The notes under the pieces: model-generated | Told to the model about the DNA's origin: nothing | Database searches by the model: none | Seen by the model: the letters and a program-made list of their open reading frames with translations, nothing else | Made by a program: the position numbers and the translations under genes | In this document: in pieces, positions 16,587-24,752 of the stretch | Layout: each line of letters begins with the position of its first letter | Numbering within the stretch: position 1 is the stretch's first letter | Assembly (NCBI GenBank): GCA_030745875.1 | Contig: JASLNT010000069.1 | Coordinates: forward strand, 1-63,484 | Source of the DNA: Phycisphaerae bacterium | Lineage (GTDB): Bacteria > Planctomycetota > Phycisphaerae > SM23-33 | Length of the DNA: 63,484 nucleotides | Direction of reading: 5' to 3'

Positions 16587-16802
16587 ATGAATATGTACGT
16601 AATGACGGCGGTTGTAGGAATAATGATTGCCGTCGGAGGAGTTGAACTCAATGGCGGTAAGGGCCGTATGCTTGCATTGGGCCTGGCCATTTGTGTGGCC
16701 GCGTTGACTTGCGGCCTGAGGGTGCTTCAGAAACAAATTGATGAAGTGAAGTTTGCATCAGGAAATCTTGCGGCGGACGATGACGTCAACCCAAAGGACT
16801 GA
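16587..16802 (+). CDS. Small membrane protein of the cassette cluster
   Basis: A 71-residue protein with two hydrophobic stretches (about 3-20 and 28-45) and an acidic tail. AAGGAG lies 7 bases upstream. It is framed by GTTGGAC (16563-16569), a perfect match to the GTTRRRY integron core, before the start, and GTCCAAC (16804-16810) directly after the stop. The two are exact inverted complements, the relation expected between the start of a cassette and the R'' of its own attC. The rest of a folded attC is not visible after 16810. The function is unknown. Confidence 0.55.
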   Translation: MNMYVMTAVVGIMIAVGGVELNGGKGRMLALGLAICVAALTCGLRVLQKQIDEVKFASGNLAADDDVNPKD

Positions 16803-16880
16803 CGTCCAACAAGGACATGCAACGGGTGCAGATGCCTGGGCGCCTGATCCTGACTCCAAACCGAAACCAGGAGCCGGCAG

Positions 16881-17888
16881 ATGATAGAATGTGGGCGGCG
16901 ATACCGAATACCGCTGATAACCGTCGCCTTATTGATCGTCAACAGTTGCAGTTGCACTCATCAGCCCGATCTGACGGCGGACCAGATGGTGCGACGGGGC
17001 GGCGTTTTGCGGCAGGATTTGCCGGACGGCCGCGTGAAGTACACCGTAACCGATGTTGTCTTCCCTTTCGAGGGGGACGATGGGGACCCTTCTTTGTTCC
17101 CGGAGTTCGAGGCGGAGCTGCCGAAAACAACCGAGGTTCGCTACGACACCGCCAATGGCCTGATTCATGTGACAGGCAGACTATCGCTTGCAGACATAAA
17201 GAAGGCGGTGGTTCGCAACAATTGGGTTGGCTTGGGAGGCGGGGTCCCATTCTGGGATGAACTTGTCCTGCAGGGCCAAAAAAGTGAACATTTTGATCCG
17301 CTGCTGTATTCTCGTGTCTTTTCGAGTAAGTATGAAGAGGGGCTCATGGTCCTGTATTCAAACGTTCAGAATGGCGGGTCCGGCGGGCTCGTTATTGCAT
17401 GTTCCGGCGATGATGACAAACCAGCGGATCCAATTCGGAATTATCAGTTGGAGTACGCAAATGGTGCGTTCCGTATGGCGCCAGTGTCCGCCAGGCAATC
17501 GCTCAAATCCAATGAAGCCCGAAAGTGGTATCGGCCATACGATATAACCGGTTTCTATATGAACAAAAGAAAGCCTGCGAAGATGCCCCCGACTAGCAGC
17601 TATACTCTTGAACTTCGTGTCCAGGGCAAATCTGCTGCAAGGGCCGTCTTTACCCCGCATTCACACAGTTGCCACAATCATCTGCGTATTGCGCTTCGGG
17701 TATACGGTTCTTCATCAGGCAAGCATGTCTGGCAACATGTTGGAGACATCGCTTGCGAGATACTGCCCATTGCTCATGATTTTGATAATGATGGTACGGA
17801 TGAAATTGTCGTACTTCAGATAGATCATCGAGTCAACACGCGTGTTATGGTTTTTAAAAGGAGAGAGGCGGAGAAATCGCCTGGCTAG
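16881..17888 (+). CDS. Orphan lipoprotein
   Basis: A 335-residue protein with a short signal peptide ending in a lipobox-like NSCSC at about residues 21-25, followed by a soluble, beta-rich mature part. The pattern includes WVGLGGGVPFWDEL near 115, and a C-terminal region with ISCEILPIAHDFDNDGTDEIV-like residues near 310 that resembles an FG-GAP/VCBS calcium-binding loop (DxDNDGxDE). It is the last gene of the proposed cassette cluster: GGGATAAC lies 9 bases after the stop. I recognise no family, and an outer-membrane or periplasmic location is inferred only from the lipobox. Confidence 0.6.
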   Translation: MIECGRRYRIPLITVALLIVNSCSCTHQPDLTADQMVRRGGVLRQDLPDGRVKYTVTDVVFPFEGDDGDPSLFPEFEAELPKTTEVRYDTANGLIHVTGRLSLADIKKAVVRNNWVGLGGGVPFWDELVLQGQKSEHFDPLLYSRVFSSKYEEGLMVLYSNVQNGGSGGLVIACSGDDDKPADPIRNYQLEYANGAFRMAPVSARQSLKSNEARKWYRPYDITGFYMNKRKPAKMPPTSSYTLELRVQGKSAARAVFTPHSHSCHNHLRIALRVYGSSSGKHVWQHVGDIACEILPIAHDFDNDGTDEIVVLQIDHRVNTRVMVFKRREAEKSPG

Positions 17889-17896
17889 ACCCGCTT

Positions 17897-17936
17897 GGGA
17901 TAACCACCGGCTGCAGTTGACGCGAGACGTTATCCC
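17897..17936 (+). repeat. Inverted repeat closing the cassette cluster, attC-end-like
   Basis: GGGATAAC (17897-17904) and GTTATCCC (17929-17936) are perfect 8-base arms 24 bases apart. The right arm is part of a 16-base element (17918-17933) shared with 14525-14540 at 15 of 16 positions. The outer arms fit R''/R' of an attC, but the interior does not fold as well as the site at 15845, so it may be decayed. Confidence 0.45.
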
Positions 17937-18057
17937 GCCAAAGTACTGACAGAGGCGCCTTCGTTACTTTTTGCGATATGGCTTGTGGCCCGGCCGGCAA
18001 GCAATTACGATGCCCGACAGTATCGACTGTGCGCCCGGAACTGAAGGACATGTCATC

Positions 18058-19584
18058 ATGAAGAGAATTGTTTTTGCTTTCCTGATCATCTGCGGTCTTG
18101 GCGGGGTTTGTTCGGAATCGAAGGGCGCGGACCCCGCCCTGCCGGAGATTTTCAATGCTGACAATCTGCTCTGGGAGGTGCAGTTGGGAACCCATCAGTA
18201 CACGGTCCCGAAAGTTGACGGCGGGCGGATTTTCCTGGGAGTAAATGACTCAGGGCTGCAGCACCCGGCGGTCAAGCGGACCAGGGGCGGTATCTTCATG
18301 TGCCTGGACGAAAAGACCGGGAAGATGATATGGCAATTGCCCGTTCCGCGGAATATGGCGGGTACTATCGAACCGTATCATTTCAACCACTGGCGGTGCG
18401 GGATATGCTCCACGCCGGCGATCGATGGGAAATATCTCTATATAGTCAGCTCCCGGGGCGAGATTCTGTGTATTGACCGGCGAGGGCAGGCCGACGGAAA
18501 CGACGGACCGTTCACCGATGAGTTAAAGTACATCAAGGCCGAGTCCGGGTATAAGCTCGGCGGCAAGGATGCGGATATCGTCTGGCGGTTCGACCTGATC
18601 GAAGGAGCCGACGTCGTTCCGCACGATGTTTGCGGCAGCTCGCCGGTTGTGCTGGGCGATTACGTTTACGCCTGCACGTCCAACGGGCAGGACGGGAGGC
18701 ATAGAAAGGTGGCGAATCCCAAAGCTCCCAGCCTGGTGGTGCTGGATAAGCGAACGGGCAAGCTGGCGGCGGTTGAGGGCGAGAAGATGGGGTATCGAAT
18801 CGTCCACGGAAACTGGTCCTCGCCGATCGTCGGGCGATTCGGAGGGCGGGACATGGTGCTGTTCGCCGGCGGCGATTGGATGCTCTATGCGTTTGAACCG
18901 TTCAAGCCGAACCCCCGCGCCGCGAAACCTGAGAAACTCAAGTGCATATGGCGACAAGAATGCTGCCCGAAGGAATATCGGGTTCGCAACGGCAAGCCGA
19001 TAGCTTATTCGGGATGGCGGTCCAAGAGCCCCGACGGGCCCAGCGAGATCATCTCAATACCGGCTGTTCATGATGGAAAGGTCTATGCGACTATCGGCCA
19101 GAGTCCGGTCCACGGGCGCGGAGCCGGAGCGCTGTCGTGCATTGACGGGGCGACGGGCAAGAAGGTGTGGGAGAATCGCAAGGTTGGGCGGAGCCTGGCG
19201 AATGTTCTGATCCATGATGGGCTGGCGTACGTGCCGGATTATTCAGGAAAGATGCATTGTATCGACGCGGCGACGGGCAAGTCGTATTGGGCTCATCAGA
19301 TGGATGCGGGGGTCTGGACGTGCTCGGCGGTCGAAGTTAATGGAGTGATACTGATCAGCACGGAGAAACGTCGGACCCTATGGGCTTTCAAGGCCGGGCG
19401 CAAGAAGACGGTTGTCGGCAAGTGTCGCATGCAGTCCGAATCGATCACGCCTGTAATCGCCAACGGAGTGATGTACTTCCCGACCCAGAAGCGGATATTT
19501 GCGCTGAAGATCGACGCGGGATTGATCAAAGAGAGCAAGGAAAAAGAGACCGCTCCGCAAACTCGCACAGACGCAGTCAGGTGA
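18058..19584 (+). CDS. Secreted PQQ-like beta-propeller protein
   Basis: A 508-residue protein with a cleavable signal peptide (about 1-25) and a chain of PQQ-like/BamB-type blades. Each has the D-G-K-x-Y strand followed by C-[IL]-D-x-x-T-G-K-x-x-W: for example MCLDEKTGKMIW near 81, SCIDGATGKKVW near 360 and HCIDAATGKSYW near 402. The cysteine in these blades is recurrent. Such planctomycete proteins are exported and generally unassigned; some relatives are dehydrogenases, but no catalytic cofactor residues can be picked out here. AAGGA lies about 10 bases before the ATG. It is convergent with the radical SAM operon (64-base gap). Confidence 0.82.
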   Translation: MKRIVFAFLIICGLGGVCSESKGADPALPEIFNADNLLWEVQLGTHQYTVPKVDGGRIFLGVNDSGLQHPAVKRTRGGIFMCLDEKTGKMIWQLPVPRNMAGTIEPYHFNHWRCGICSTPAIDGKYLYIVSSRGEILCIDRRGQADGNDGPFTDELKYIKAESGYKLGGKDADIVWRFDLIEGADVVPHDVCGSSPVVLGDYVYACTSNGQDGRHRKVANPKAPSLVVLDKRTGKLAAVEGEKMGYRIVHGNWSSPIVGRFGGRDMVLFAGGDWMLYAFEPFKPNPRAAKPEKLKCIWRQECCPKEYRVRNGKPIAYSGWRSKSPDGPSEIISIPAVHDGKVYATIGQSPVHGRGAGALSCIDGATGKKVWENRKVGRSLANVLIHDGLAYVPDYSGKMHCIDAATGKSYWAHQMDAGVWTCSAVEVNGVILISTEKRRTLWAFKAGRKKTVVGKCRMQSESITPVIANGVMYFPTQKRIFALKIDAGLIKESKEKETAPQTRTDAVR

Positions 19585-19648
19585 CTGTTTCGGTTCATTC
19601 CGGGTAGTTTCCGGGGCAGCGCAGAGCGAGTTCCTCAAAGGCGGTTTG

Positions 19649-20698
19649 CTACGTGAGCTTGTGAGCCTGATCGGCGAACGCCTTGACGAACGGGTCGAGG
19701 GCCCATACCGAACCGCAGCAGACTTCGGCGGCGGCTTTGCATCCGCCGAGACATTCGTCGGCCAGTTTGCACCCGCTGCAGAACTCCGGGCGGGCGTCGA
19801 AGAAATCCTTCATCACCGGCGAGTCGACCATGTCCCAGAAGTTCGTCTCGCGAATATTGCCCAGGATCGTCGTCGAATGATTGCACGGGCGGACGTTGCC
19901 CATCGGATCGAGCGTGTAGTAGGCCCGGTCCGTACCGGCCGCACAAAAACCGAATGAAAGCTTCTTGTACCGCGTGTGGTCGAACAGGCACGGCGGCATG
20001 GCGATCGAGCAGCTTATCGATATTTCGTATTCGGCGCAGATACGATCGGCGGTGTCCATTGCTTCGGTAAGCTGGGCTGGAGAGGCCTGGAGCAACTCGA
20101 TGTTCCGCCCGCCGGTTCCGCCCGGATTGAACCTGTTGAACATGATCCCGTCGGCGCCGAGCGCTATCGCCAGCTCGGCGGTCTCTTCCCACTGGGGCAG
20201 ATTCAACTTGGTGGCCACGAACACGCAGACCACTCGCTCGCCGGCGCCCTTCAAATCTGCAATCGCCATCGTCACATCGTCGAATGCGCCTTCCCGCCCG
20301 CTGAGTCTGTCGTGGATTTCCCGTTCGACCGACAGCAGGGGAAGTTCGTATATGCTGATTTTACCTGCAAGGCATGCGATGGACTCTTCGGTGATCAGCG
20401 ACCCGTTGCAGATCATATTGGTCGTAACGCCCCGCTCGGCGAGAAAGTCGACGATCTCGTAGATGTCGTCGCGCAGAAACGGTTCGCCTCCGGTAAGGCT
20501 CACCAGGGATGCGCCCGTCTGGTCGAGCATGCGCCCGAGCATTTCGAGAGTATCTGCGGTGTTCAGTTCGCCGATAGGATAATCCGCATCGTTCTTCCAG
20601 CAGTTGTAGCAATGCGGGCAATCGTGATTGCACCGTTGGGTCACTTCGAAAACGAACGAATCGTGCATGCGGATGGACGGCGAATCAGAGTGCGTCAC
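19649..20698 (-). CDS. Radical SAM/SPASM protein or peptide maturase
   Basis: A 349-residue enzyme. The SAM-cleaving 4Fe-4S cluster motif is CxxxCxxC (C23, C27, C30) and the SAM-binding GGEP follows near 70. The C-terminus has a complete seven-cysteine SPASM motif: C-x14-G-x4-C, then C-x2-C-x5-C-x3-C, then a final Cys, binding two auxiliary clusters. SPASM enzymes (AnSME, PqqE, MftC and RiPP maturases) usually modify protein or peptide side chains. The GTG start at 20698 follows a strong GGAGGT and overlaps the upstream repeat-protein stop (GTGA), so it is translated with the putative substrates. An anaerobic sulfatase maturase is an alternative, but the sulfatase gene is 20 kb away. Confidence 0.88.
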   Translation of the reverse strand: MTHSDSPSIRMHDSFVFEVTQRCNHDCPHCYNCWKNDADYPIGELNTADTLEMLGRMLDQTGASLVSLTGGEPFLRDDIYEIVDFLAERGVTTNMICNGSLITEESIACLAGKISIYELPLLSVEREIHDRLSGREGAFDDVTMAIADLKGAGERVVCVFVATKLNLPQWEETAELAIALGADGIMFNRFNPGGTGGRNIELLQASPAQLTEAMDTADRICAEYEISISCSIAMPPCLFDHTRYKKLSFGFCAAGTDRAYYTLDPMGNVRPCNHSTTILGNIRETNFWDMVDSPVMKDFFDARPEFCSGCKLADECLGGCKAAAEVCCGSVWALDPFVKAFADQAHKLT

Positions 20699-23094
20699 TT
20701 GGGACCTCCGGAAAAGTGGCGATCGATCCGGGTCAGGAGCGCGATAGCTTGTTTGCGGAGGGGTTCGGCTTTCTTGGCGTTCTTGAGCATTTTAATGTCA
20801 GCCGAGATCGAGCCCAGGAGCTTCCCCGCCACCAGCGGGTTCAACTTGCCCGAATCAATTAGCTTGCTCAGCATTGGAATGCGTTTTATCAGGCGTTTGG
20901 TCGAATCGCCAACGGGATCCGGCGCCATCATTTCGTAGCACGAAACTTTCGTATCGGTCGGCGGATCGCGGAAAATCGCATTCTTCAAACGCGCCAGCTC
21001 GCCGAAAAGCAATTCGGTTTCAACGGCGGCCAGCAGCCCGGCCTCAGTCAGGGAAGTCAGATTGGACTTGGCGATGTCCATCTGCTTGACCACCGCGACT
21101 CGCTGGGCGGAAGTGCTGCGTCGGGTCGCCGCCAGCGGGGCGGCGGCGGCCAGAGCGGTTTCAACCGTCTTCCATCCGCTGGTCTCGCCAAGCCGCATAC
21201 CCAGAACGTTGCATTTGATCCGGACAACCAGGGCGGAAACTTCGGCGTGAAGTTTCTTGGCCTTGAGGCGGTCGGCTTTGTTTCGCAAGCCGCGAGCAAG
21301 CGTGGGATCCTCCAACTGGTCCAGTTCGCGCTGGACTCGTTGAACGATACGATCCATCGCCGCCGGGGCTACTCGATCCGATGCGACGACTTTCCTGAGC
21401 AGTTCCACCCGCTTGGACAGGTTGTTCATACTCAATTGAACGGCGGGTAAGAACCCGTAGTCGTAGCATGTGAATTGCGCATCTGTGGGCGGGTCGCGGA
21501 GAAGGTCGCTCTTGATGCGATTCATGTCGATAACCAGCATCGCCGCCTCAGACGCAGACAGCAGCCCCGCCGCCGACAGCGCTGATATCGCAGCGTCCGC
21601 ATCCTTGAGTTTCTTCGTGACGATCTTGCGCTGAGCGGTCGTGCTCTTGTACGAATCGGCCAGCGGAACCGAATATCGCCACGCGTCGCTGACGATCCGC
21701 CAATGATCCGAGCGGGCCAGATTGGTCGTCCCGATCGGAATCAGCGCCCGGGCAATGGCGATCTGTTTCTTTGCGTCGGACAGGAGGGTCTTGGCGCGAT
21801 CTTCGCCTTTGGGAGTTAATTGAGCGATGTTGGCGGGGTCCGAGAGGATCGCGACGCTGGCGTTTACGCTCTTGATCGTATGACTGATCGCCGGGCCGTT
21901 GAAATCGCGGGCGGAAGTCAACCCGGCGAGTTTTTTCAGTTGGGCTTCGAGATCGAAAACCGCAAGTGCGGGCGATGTTTTGCTGTCGTCAGCGGGTCTT
22001 GCGGAACCAGCCGGCTCGACGGCCGGAGTGGGCGACGGAGTCGAAGCAGCGGTGAGTTTCTTCATTGCCGCCCGGGCGGCCTTGACGACATTGCCCGCCG
22101 TCACCCGCGAATTGGCGGTCAGACCCTTGAGATATTTCTGTTCGGTTAACTCCGCGATCTGCGTTTCCAGGATCGCTACGATTTTCTTCGCAGCCGCGGG
22201 GTGGAGTTTGCGACTCTGTGTGACTTTCTCGATAAGAGGCATTCGCGCCAGCATTTTAAGGAGCGGGTCCTGTTTGGCGATCGACATGGGTCTGTAACAG
22301 GTCGCATTGCGGAATTCGGTCGGACGCATGCGTTTAACGCGAGCGGGCAGAGGCTCCAGGGCGTTCTTGAGCAGACCGGCTTCGGGAGCGGTGAGATATC
22401 CTGCAACAGCCAACGCATCCAACTGCACGGGGGCGGCGTCAAGGGCGCTCAGGAGCGCCTTCTTCGTTTTGCTGTCAAAGGGGTAGCGTCCTTTGCGTCC
22501 TGATGCGGCTTCGGCGGCCTGACGCCAGTTCTTCATCAGGTCTCGCCACACCGGCGCATCGCCCAGCGGTTTGTCGCCGACGGCCAGGCGTATATCCGCC
22601 GCAGTCAACCAAATCCTGGCGTCAGAGAGGGTCTTGCGGGCTTTCGTCCGTTCGGTCGAATCGGCGGGCAGGCGGGAGACAACAACTTTCTCGTAAGGGC
22701 CTATTTCGGCGCGGACCTGGGCGGCGAGTTTCTTCAGAACGTCGCTCTTGACCTTCTCCATTACGCCCAGCTTCTTTATCGCAGCCATACGCGCCGGAAG
22801 CGCCGCGCCGTTGAGCGGGTTGTCCGGACGATGCACCATAAGGTAACACGACGGTCTTGGCCGTTGCGGAGGTCGTAGCGGCGGGGGCTGTCGCGCCGAC
22901 ACGTCGCGGGCGGCGACATTCAGGCCTATAGCGGTCAGAACGGCCAGCGAAGCGGTCACCATGGCGCGTTTCCAGCGCGGACCGGTGCGCGAGGCTCGGA
23001 CCAGATCGGCGCCGAACAGAACCATCAGCGCCACAACGAGGAGCCCTGCGAGACCCAGGACGACAGTCCAGATGTTCACAAGTCTATAAGGCAT
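20695..23094 (-). CDS. Membrane-anchored repeat protein with four [ST]CY motifs
   Basis: A 799-residue protein of no family I recognise. The N-terminus has two hydrophobic segments (about 8-32 and 44-62) around the basic sequence RASRTGPRWKRA, then a long helical, Ala/Lys/Leu-rich repeat region probably outside the cytoplasm. Five cysteines are present: 83, 266, 543, 628 and 719. Four of them sit in [ST]CY, and two of those follow DPPTD. C543 and C719 are 176 residues apart, the same as the two cysteines of the neighbouring paralogue, and residues from about 375 onward align with that whole paralogue. A repeated STSAQR box precedes the cysteine in the best repeats. It is cotranscribed with the radical SAM/SPASM gene downstream. 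Confidence 0.7.
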   Translation of the reverse strand: MPYRLVNIWTVVLGLAGLLVVALMVLFGADLVRASRTGPRWKRAMVTASLAVLTAIGLNVAARDVSARQPPPLRPPQRPRPSCYLMVHRPDNPLNGAALPARMAAIKKLGVMEKVKSDVLKKLAAQVRAEIGPYEKVVVSRLPADSTERTKARKTLSDARIWLTAADIRLAVGDKPLGDAPVWRDLMKNWRQAAEAASGRKGRYPFDSKTKKALLSALDAAPVQLDALAVAGYLTAPEAGLLKNALEPLPARVKRMRPTEFRNATCYRPMSIAKQDPLLKMLARMPLIEKVTQSRKLHPAAAKKIVAILETQIAELTEQKYLKGLTANSRVTAGNVVKAARAAMKKLTAASTPSPTPAVEPAGSARPADDSKTSPALAVFDLEAQLKKLAGLTSARDFNGPAISHTIKSVNASVAILSDPANIAQLTPKGEDRAKTLLSDAKKQIAIARALIPIGTTNLARSDHWRIVSDAWRYSVPLADSYKSTTAQRKIVTKKLKDADAAISALSAAGLLSASEAAMLVIDMNRIKSDLLRDPPTDAQFTCYDYGFLPAVQLSMNNLSKRVELLRKVVASDRVAPAAMDRIVQRVQRELDQLEDPTLARGLRNKADRLKAKKLHAEVSALVVRIKCNVLGMRLGETSGWKTVETALAAAAPLAATRRSTSAQRVAVVKQMDIAKSNLTSLTEAGLLAAVETELLFGELARLKNAIFRDPPTDTKVSCYEMMAPDPVGDSTKRLIKRIPMLSKLIDSGKLNPLVAGKLLGSISADIKMLKNAKKAEPLRKQAIALLTRIDRHFSGGPK

Positions 23095-23121
23095 GATCGT
23101 ATACTCCCATAAGACTCGATT

Positions 23122-24669
23122 CTATGTTCCGGCCGCTACGTCTGCTGTTGAACCGGCGGTCGGGAGTTTGCTTTCGATTTGTTTGACCAGGGCGTCGGCC
23201 TTGGCGCGGAGTTCGGCGGCCTGCTTGGCGTTGACGAGCAGCTTGATATCCGCCCTGACCGACGGCAGGAGTTTCTTGACGACTTGCGGATTCAATCTTC
23301 CCGACTCAACAAGCTTACCCAGCAGCACAACGCGCCTGCCCAGACGTTTGGTCACCACGATGACGGGGTTGATTGGCGCCGAGGCTCCGTAACACGTGCC
23401 TTTGAAGTCGGTCGGCGGGTCGCGGTATATCTCGGTTCTCAGGCGGGCCAACTCGCCGGTCATCAGTTCGGCCTCACCGGCGGTGAGCAGTTCGGCGGCG
23501 GCCATGGAGGCCATGGCTGCGTTGGCGGCTTTGATCTTTTTGGCTATCGCGGTGCGCTGGGCCGATGTGCTGCGGTGAGATTTGGCTGGAGGACCGGCCG
23601 CCAGGAAGGCGCTGTCCACCGTTCTCCATCCGGACGTTCGCGCCAGACGGGTCGCCAGCACTCTTCGTTTCACCATCGCCACCAGGGGCGCAATTTCGTC
23701 GCGCAGCTTTATCGCCGCCTGCCGGTCGGCGGGTTTCCTGAGCTTCTTTAGTTCGGCGTCGCTGCCGAGAATCGCCAGATGTCCTGTGATGTTGCCCATA
23801 ACCTTGTCGAGCGCAGCCGGGGTGATTTTGTCGGCGGCGGCGACTTCCCTGACGAGCTTAAGGCGTTTGGTCAACCACTGGACGGACCTCTTGGCGGGCG
23901 GAAAATACGCCATCTTGTAGCAGGTCTTGCGCGAATCTGACGGCGGGCGGGCGATAATACGAGCCCATATCACATCCGCATCGACGGCGAGCAACTGGGC
24001 CTCTGCAGTGCTGATCAATCCGGCGTCAGCGAGTTCGGCGGCGGCTTGTTTGGCGTGTAGGAACTTTTCCTTCATTGCAACTCGTTGCGCCGATGTGCTT
24101 CCGCGCGAACCGGTCAGGGCTCCGCTGGCTCGCCAGGTGTCTACGATGAGCTTCCACTGAGGCGTCTTCAACAGGTCGCTGGTCCCGATGGGGATAAGCG
24201 TTTCGGCGATGGCGATTATCTTCGCCGATTCGACGAGCAGGCGTTCGGCTTCGGCCCGGCCGGTTTGATTGAGTTTTGCTGCGTTTTCGGGCTTGCTCAG
24301 GATCGCGACGTTGGCTTTGGCTTTGCGGAGCGTTTCGGTTGCGGTTTGGGAGTTGAACTCGCGCCGCGACGTAAGTTTGGAAAGATCGGCGAGTTGCGAC
24401 TTCAGGTCGAAGATCGCCACCACCGGAGCCGAAGCGTCCGACGGCGCGGACACCGCCTTAACCGACGGTTTGGCTGCGGTAGCTCCCGAAGCGCTGAACC
24501 CAAGCAGCGATATCAACGACACCGCGGCGGTCACCAGCGCGCGTTTCCATCGCGGTCCGGTGCGTGAGGCCCGGACCAGATCAGCCCCGAAAAGCATCAT
24601 CATGGCGACAAGCAGCAGCCCGGAGATCCCGAGCAGAACGGTCCACAGATTCATTATTCGGTGAGGCAT
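23122..24669 (-). CDS. Membrane-anchored repeat protein with two [ST]CY motifs, paralogue
   Basis: A 515-residue paralogue of the 799-residue protein encoded 27 bases downstream. It keeps the same two-helix N-terminus with an identical 18-residue FGADLV...WKRA stretch, followed by two helical repeats of 176 residues. Its only two cysteines, 250 and 426, are both in TCY after a [RD]PP[ST]D motif. The repeats also share STSAQR near 191 and 367. GGAGC precedes the ATG. It is the first gene of the three-gene operon with the larger paralogue and the SPASM enzyme. A substrate or scaffold for cysteine/tyrosine modification is inferred from the motif pattern alone; a structural coiled-coil role is the alternative. 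Confidence 0.7.
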   Translation of the reverse strand: MPHRIMNLWTVLLGISGLLLVAMMMLFGADLVRASRTGPRWKRALVTAAVSLISLLGFSASGATAAKPSVKAVSAPSDASAPVVAIFDLKSQLADLSKLTSRREFNSQTATETLRKAKANVAILSKPENAAKLNQTGRAEAERLLVESAKIIAIAETLIPIGTSDLLKTPQWKLIVDTWRASGALTGSRGSTSAQRVAMKEKFLHAKQAAAELADAGLISTAEAQLLAVDADVIWARIIARPPSDSRKTCYKMAYFPPAKRSVQWLTKRLKLVREVAAADKITPAALDKVMGNITGHLAILGSDAELKKLRKPADRQAAIKLRDEIAPLVAMVKRRVLATRLARTSGWRTVDSAFLAAGPPAKSHRSTSAQRTAIAKKIKAANAAMASMAAAELLTAGEAELMTGELARLRTEIYRDPPTDFKGTCYGASAPINPVIVVTKRLGRRVVLLGKLVESGRLNPQVVKKLLPSVRADIKLLVNAKQAAELRAKADALVKQIESKLPTAGSTADVAAGT

Positions 24670-24752
24670 AACAAGTGCTCCATATCAGCCTGTAGGCGGC
24701 CGGAACATTAGACGCCGACAACACCCAAATGTTCCCTCCCCAAGCGAGATTA

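Larger units (their letters stand above)
14536..17936 (+). mobile_element. Probable integron gene-cassette cluster without visible integrase
   Basis: Five genes, all on the plus strand and all without close relatives that I recognise, lie between two near-identical 16-base elements (14525-14540 and 17918-17933). A well-formed attC-like hairpin lies at 15845-15902. Core-type GTT sites precede genes at 14536, 15897 and 16563. AAC-type R'' sites follow genes at 15845 (CATAAC), 16804 (GTCCAAC) and 17898 (GGATAAC). Two of the inferred cassettes begin with a sequence complementary to their own trailing R'' site, as expected of excisable cassettes. Hand-counted GC in 15961-16200 is about 44 percent. 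No IntI is in the window, so this would be a CALIN-type cluster. Confidence 0.55.

Noticed and set aside
16804..16880. A full attC after the 71-residue gene
   Set aside because: GTCCAAC is present, but no matching GTT core or stem follows before the next start codon, so only a half site is claimed.
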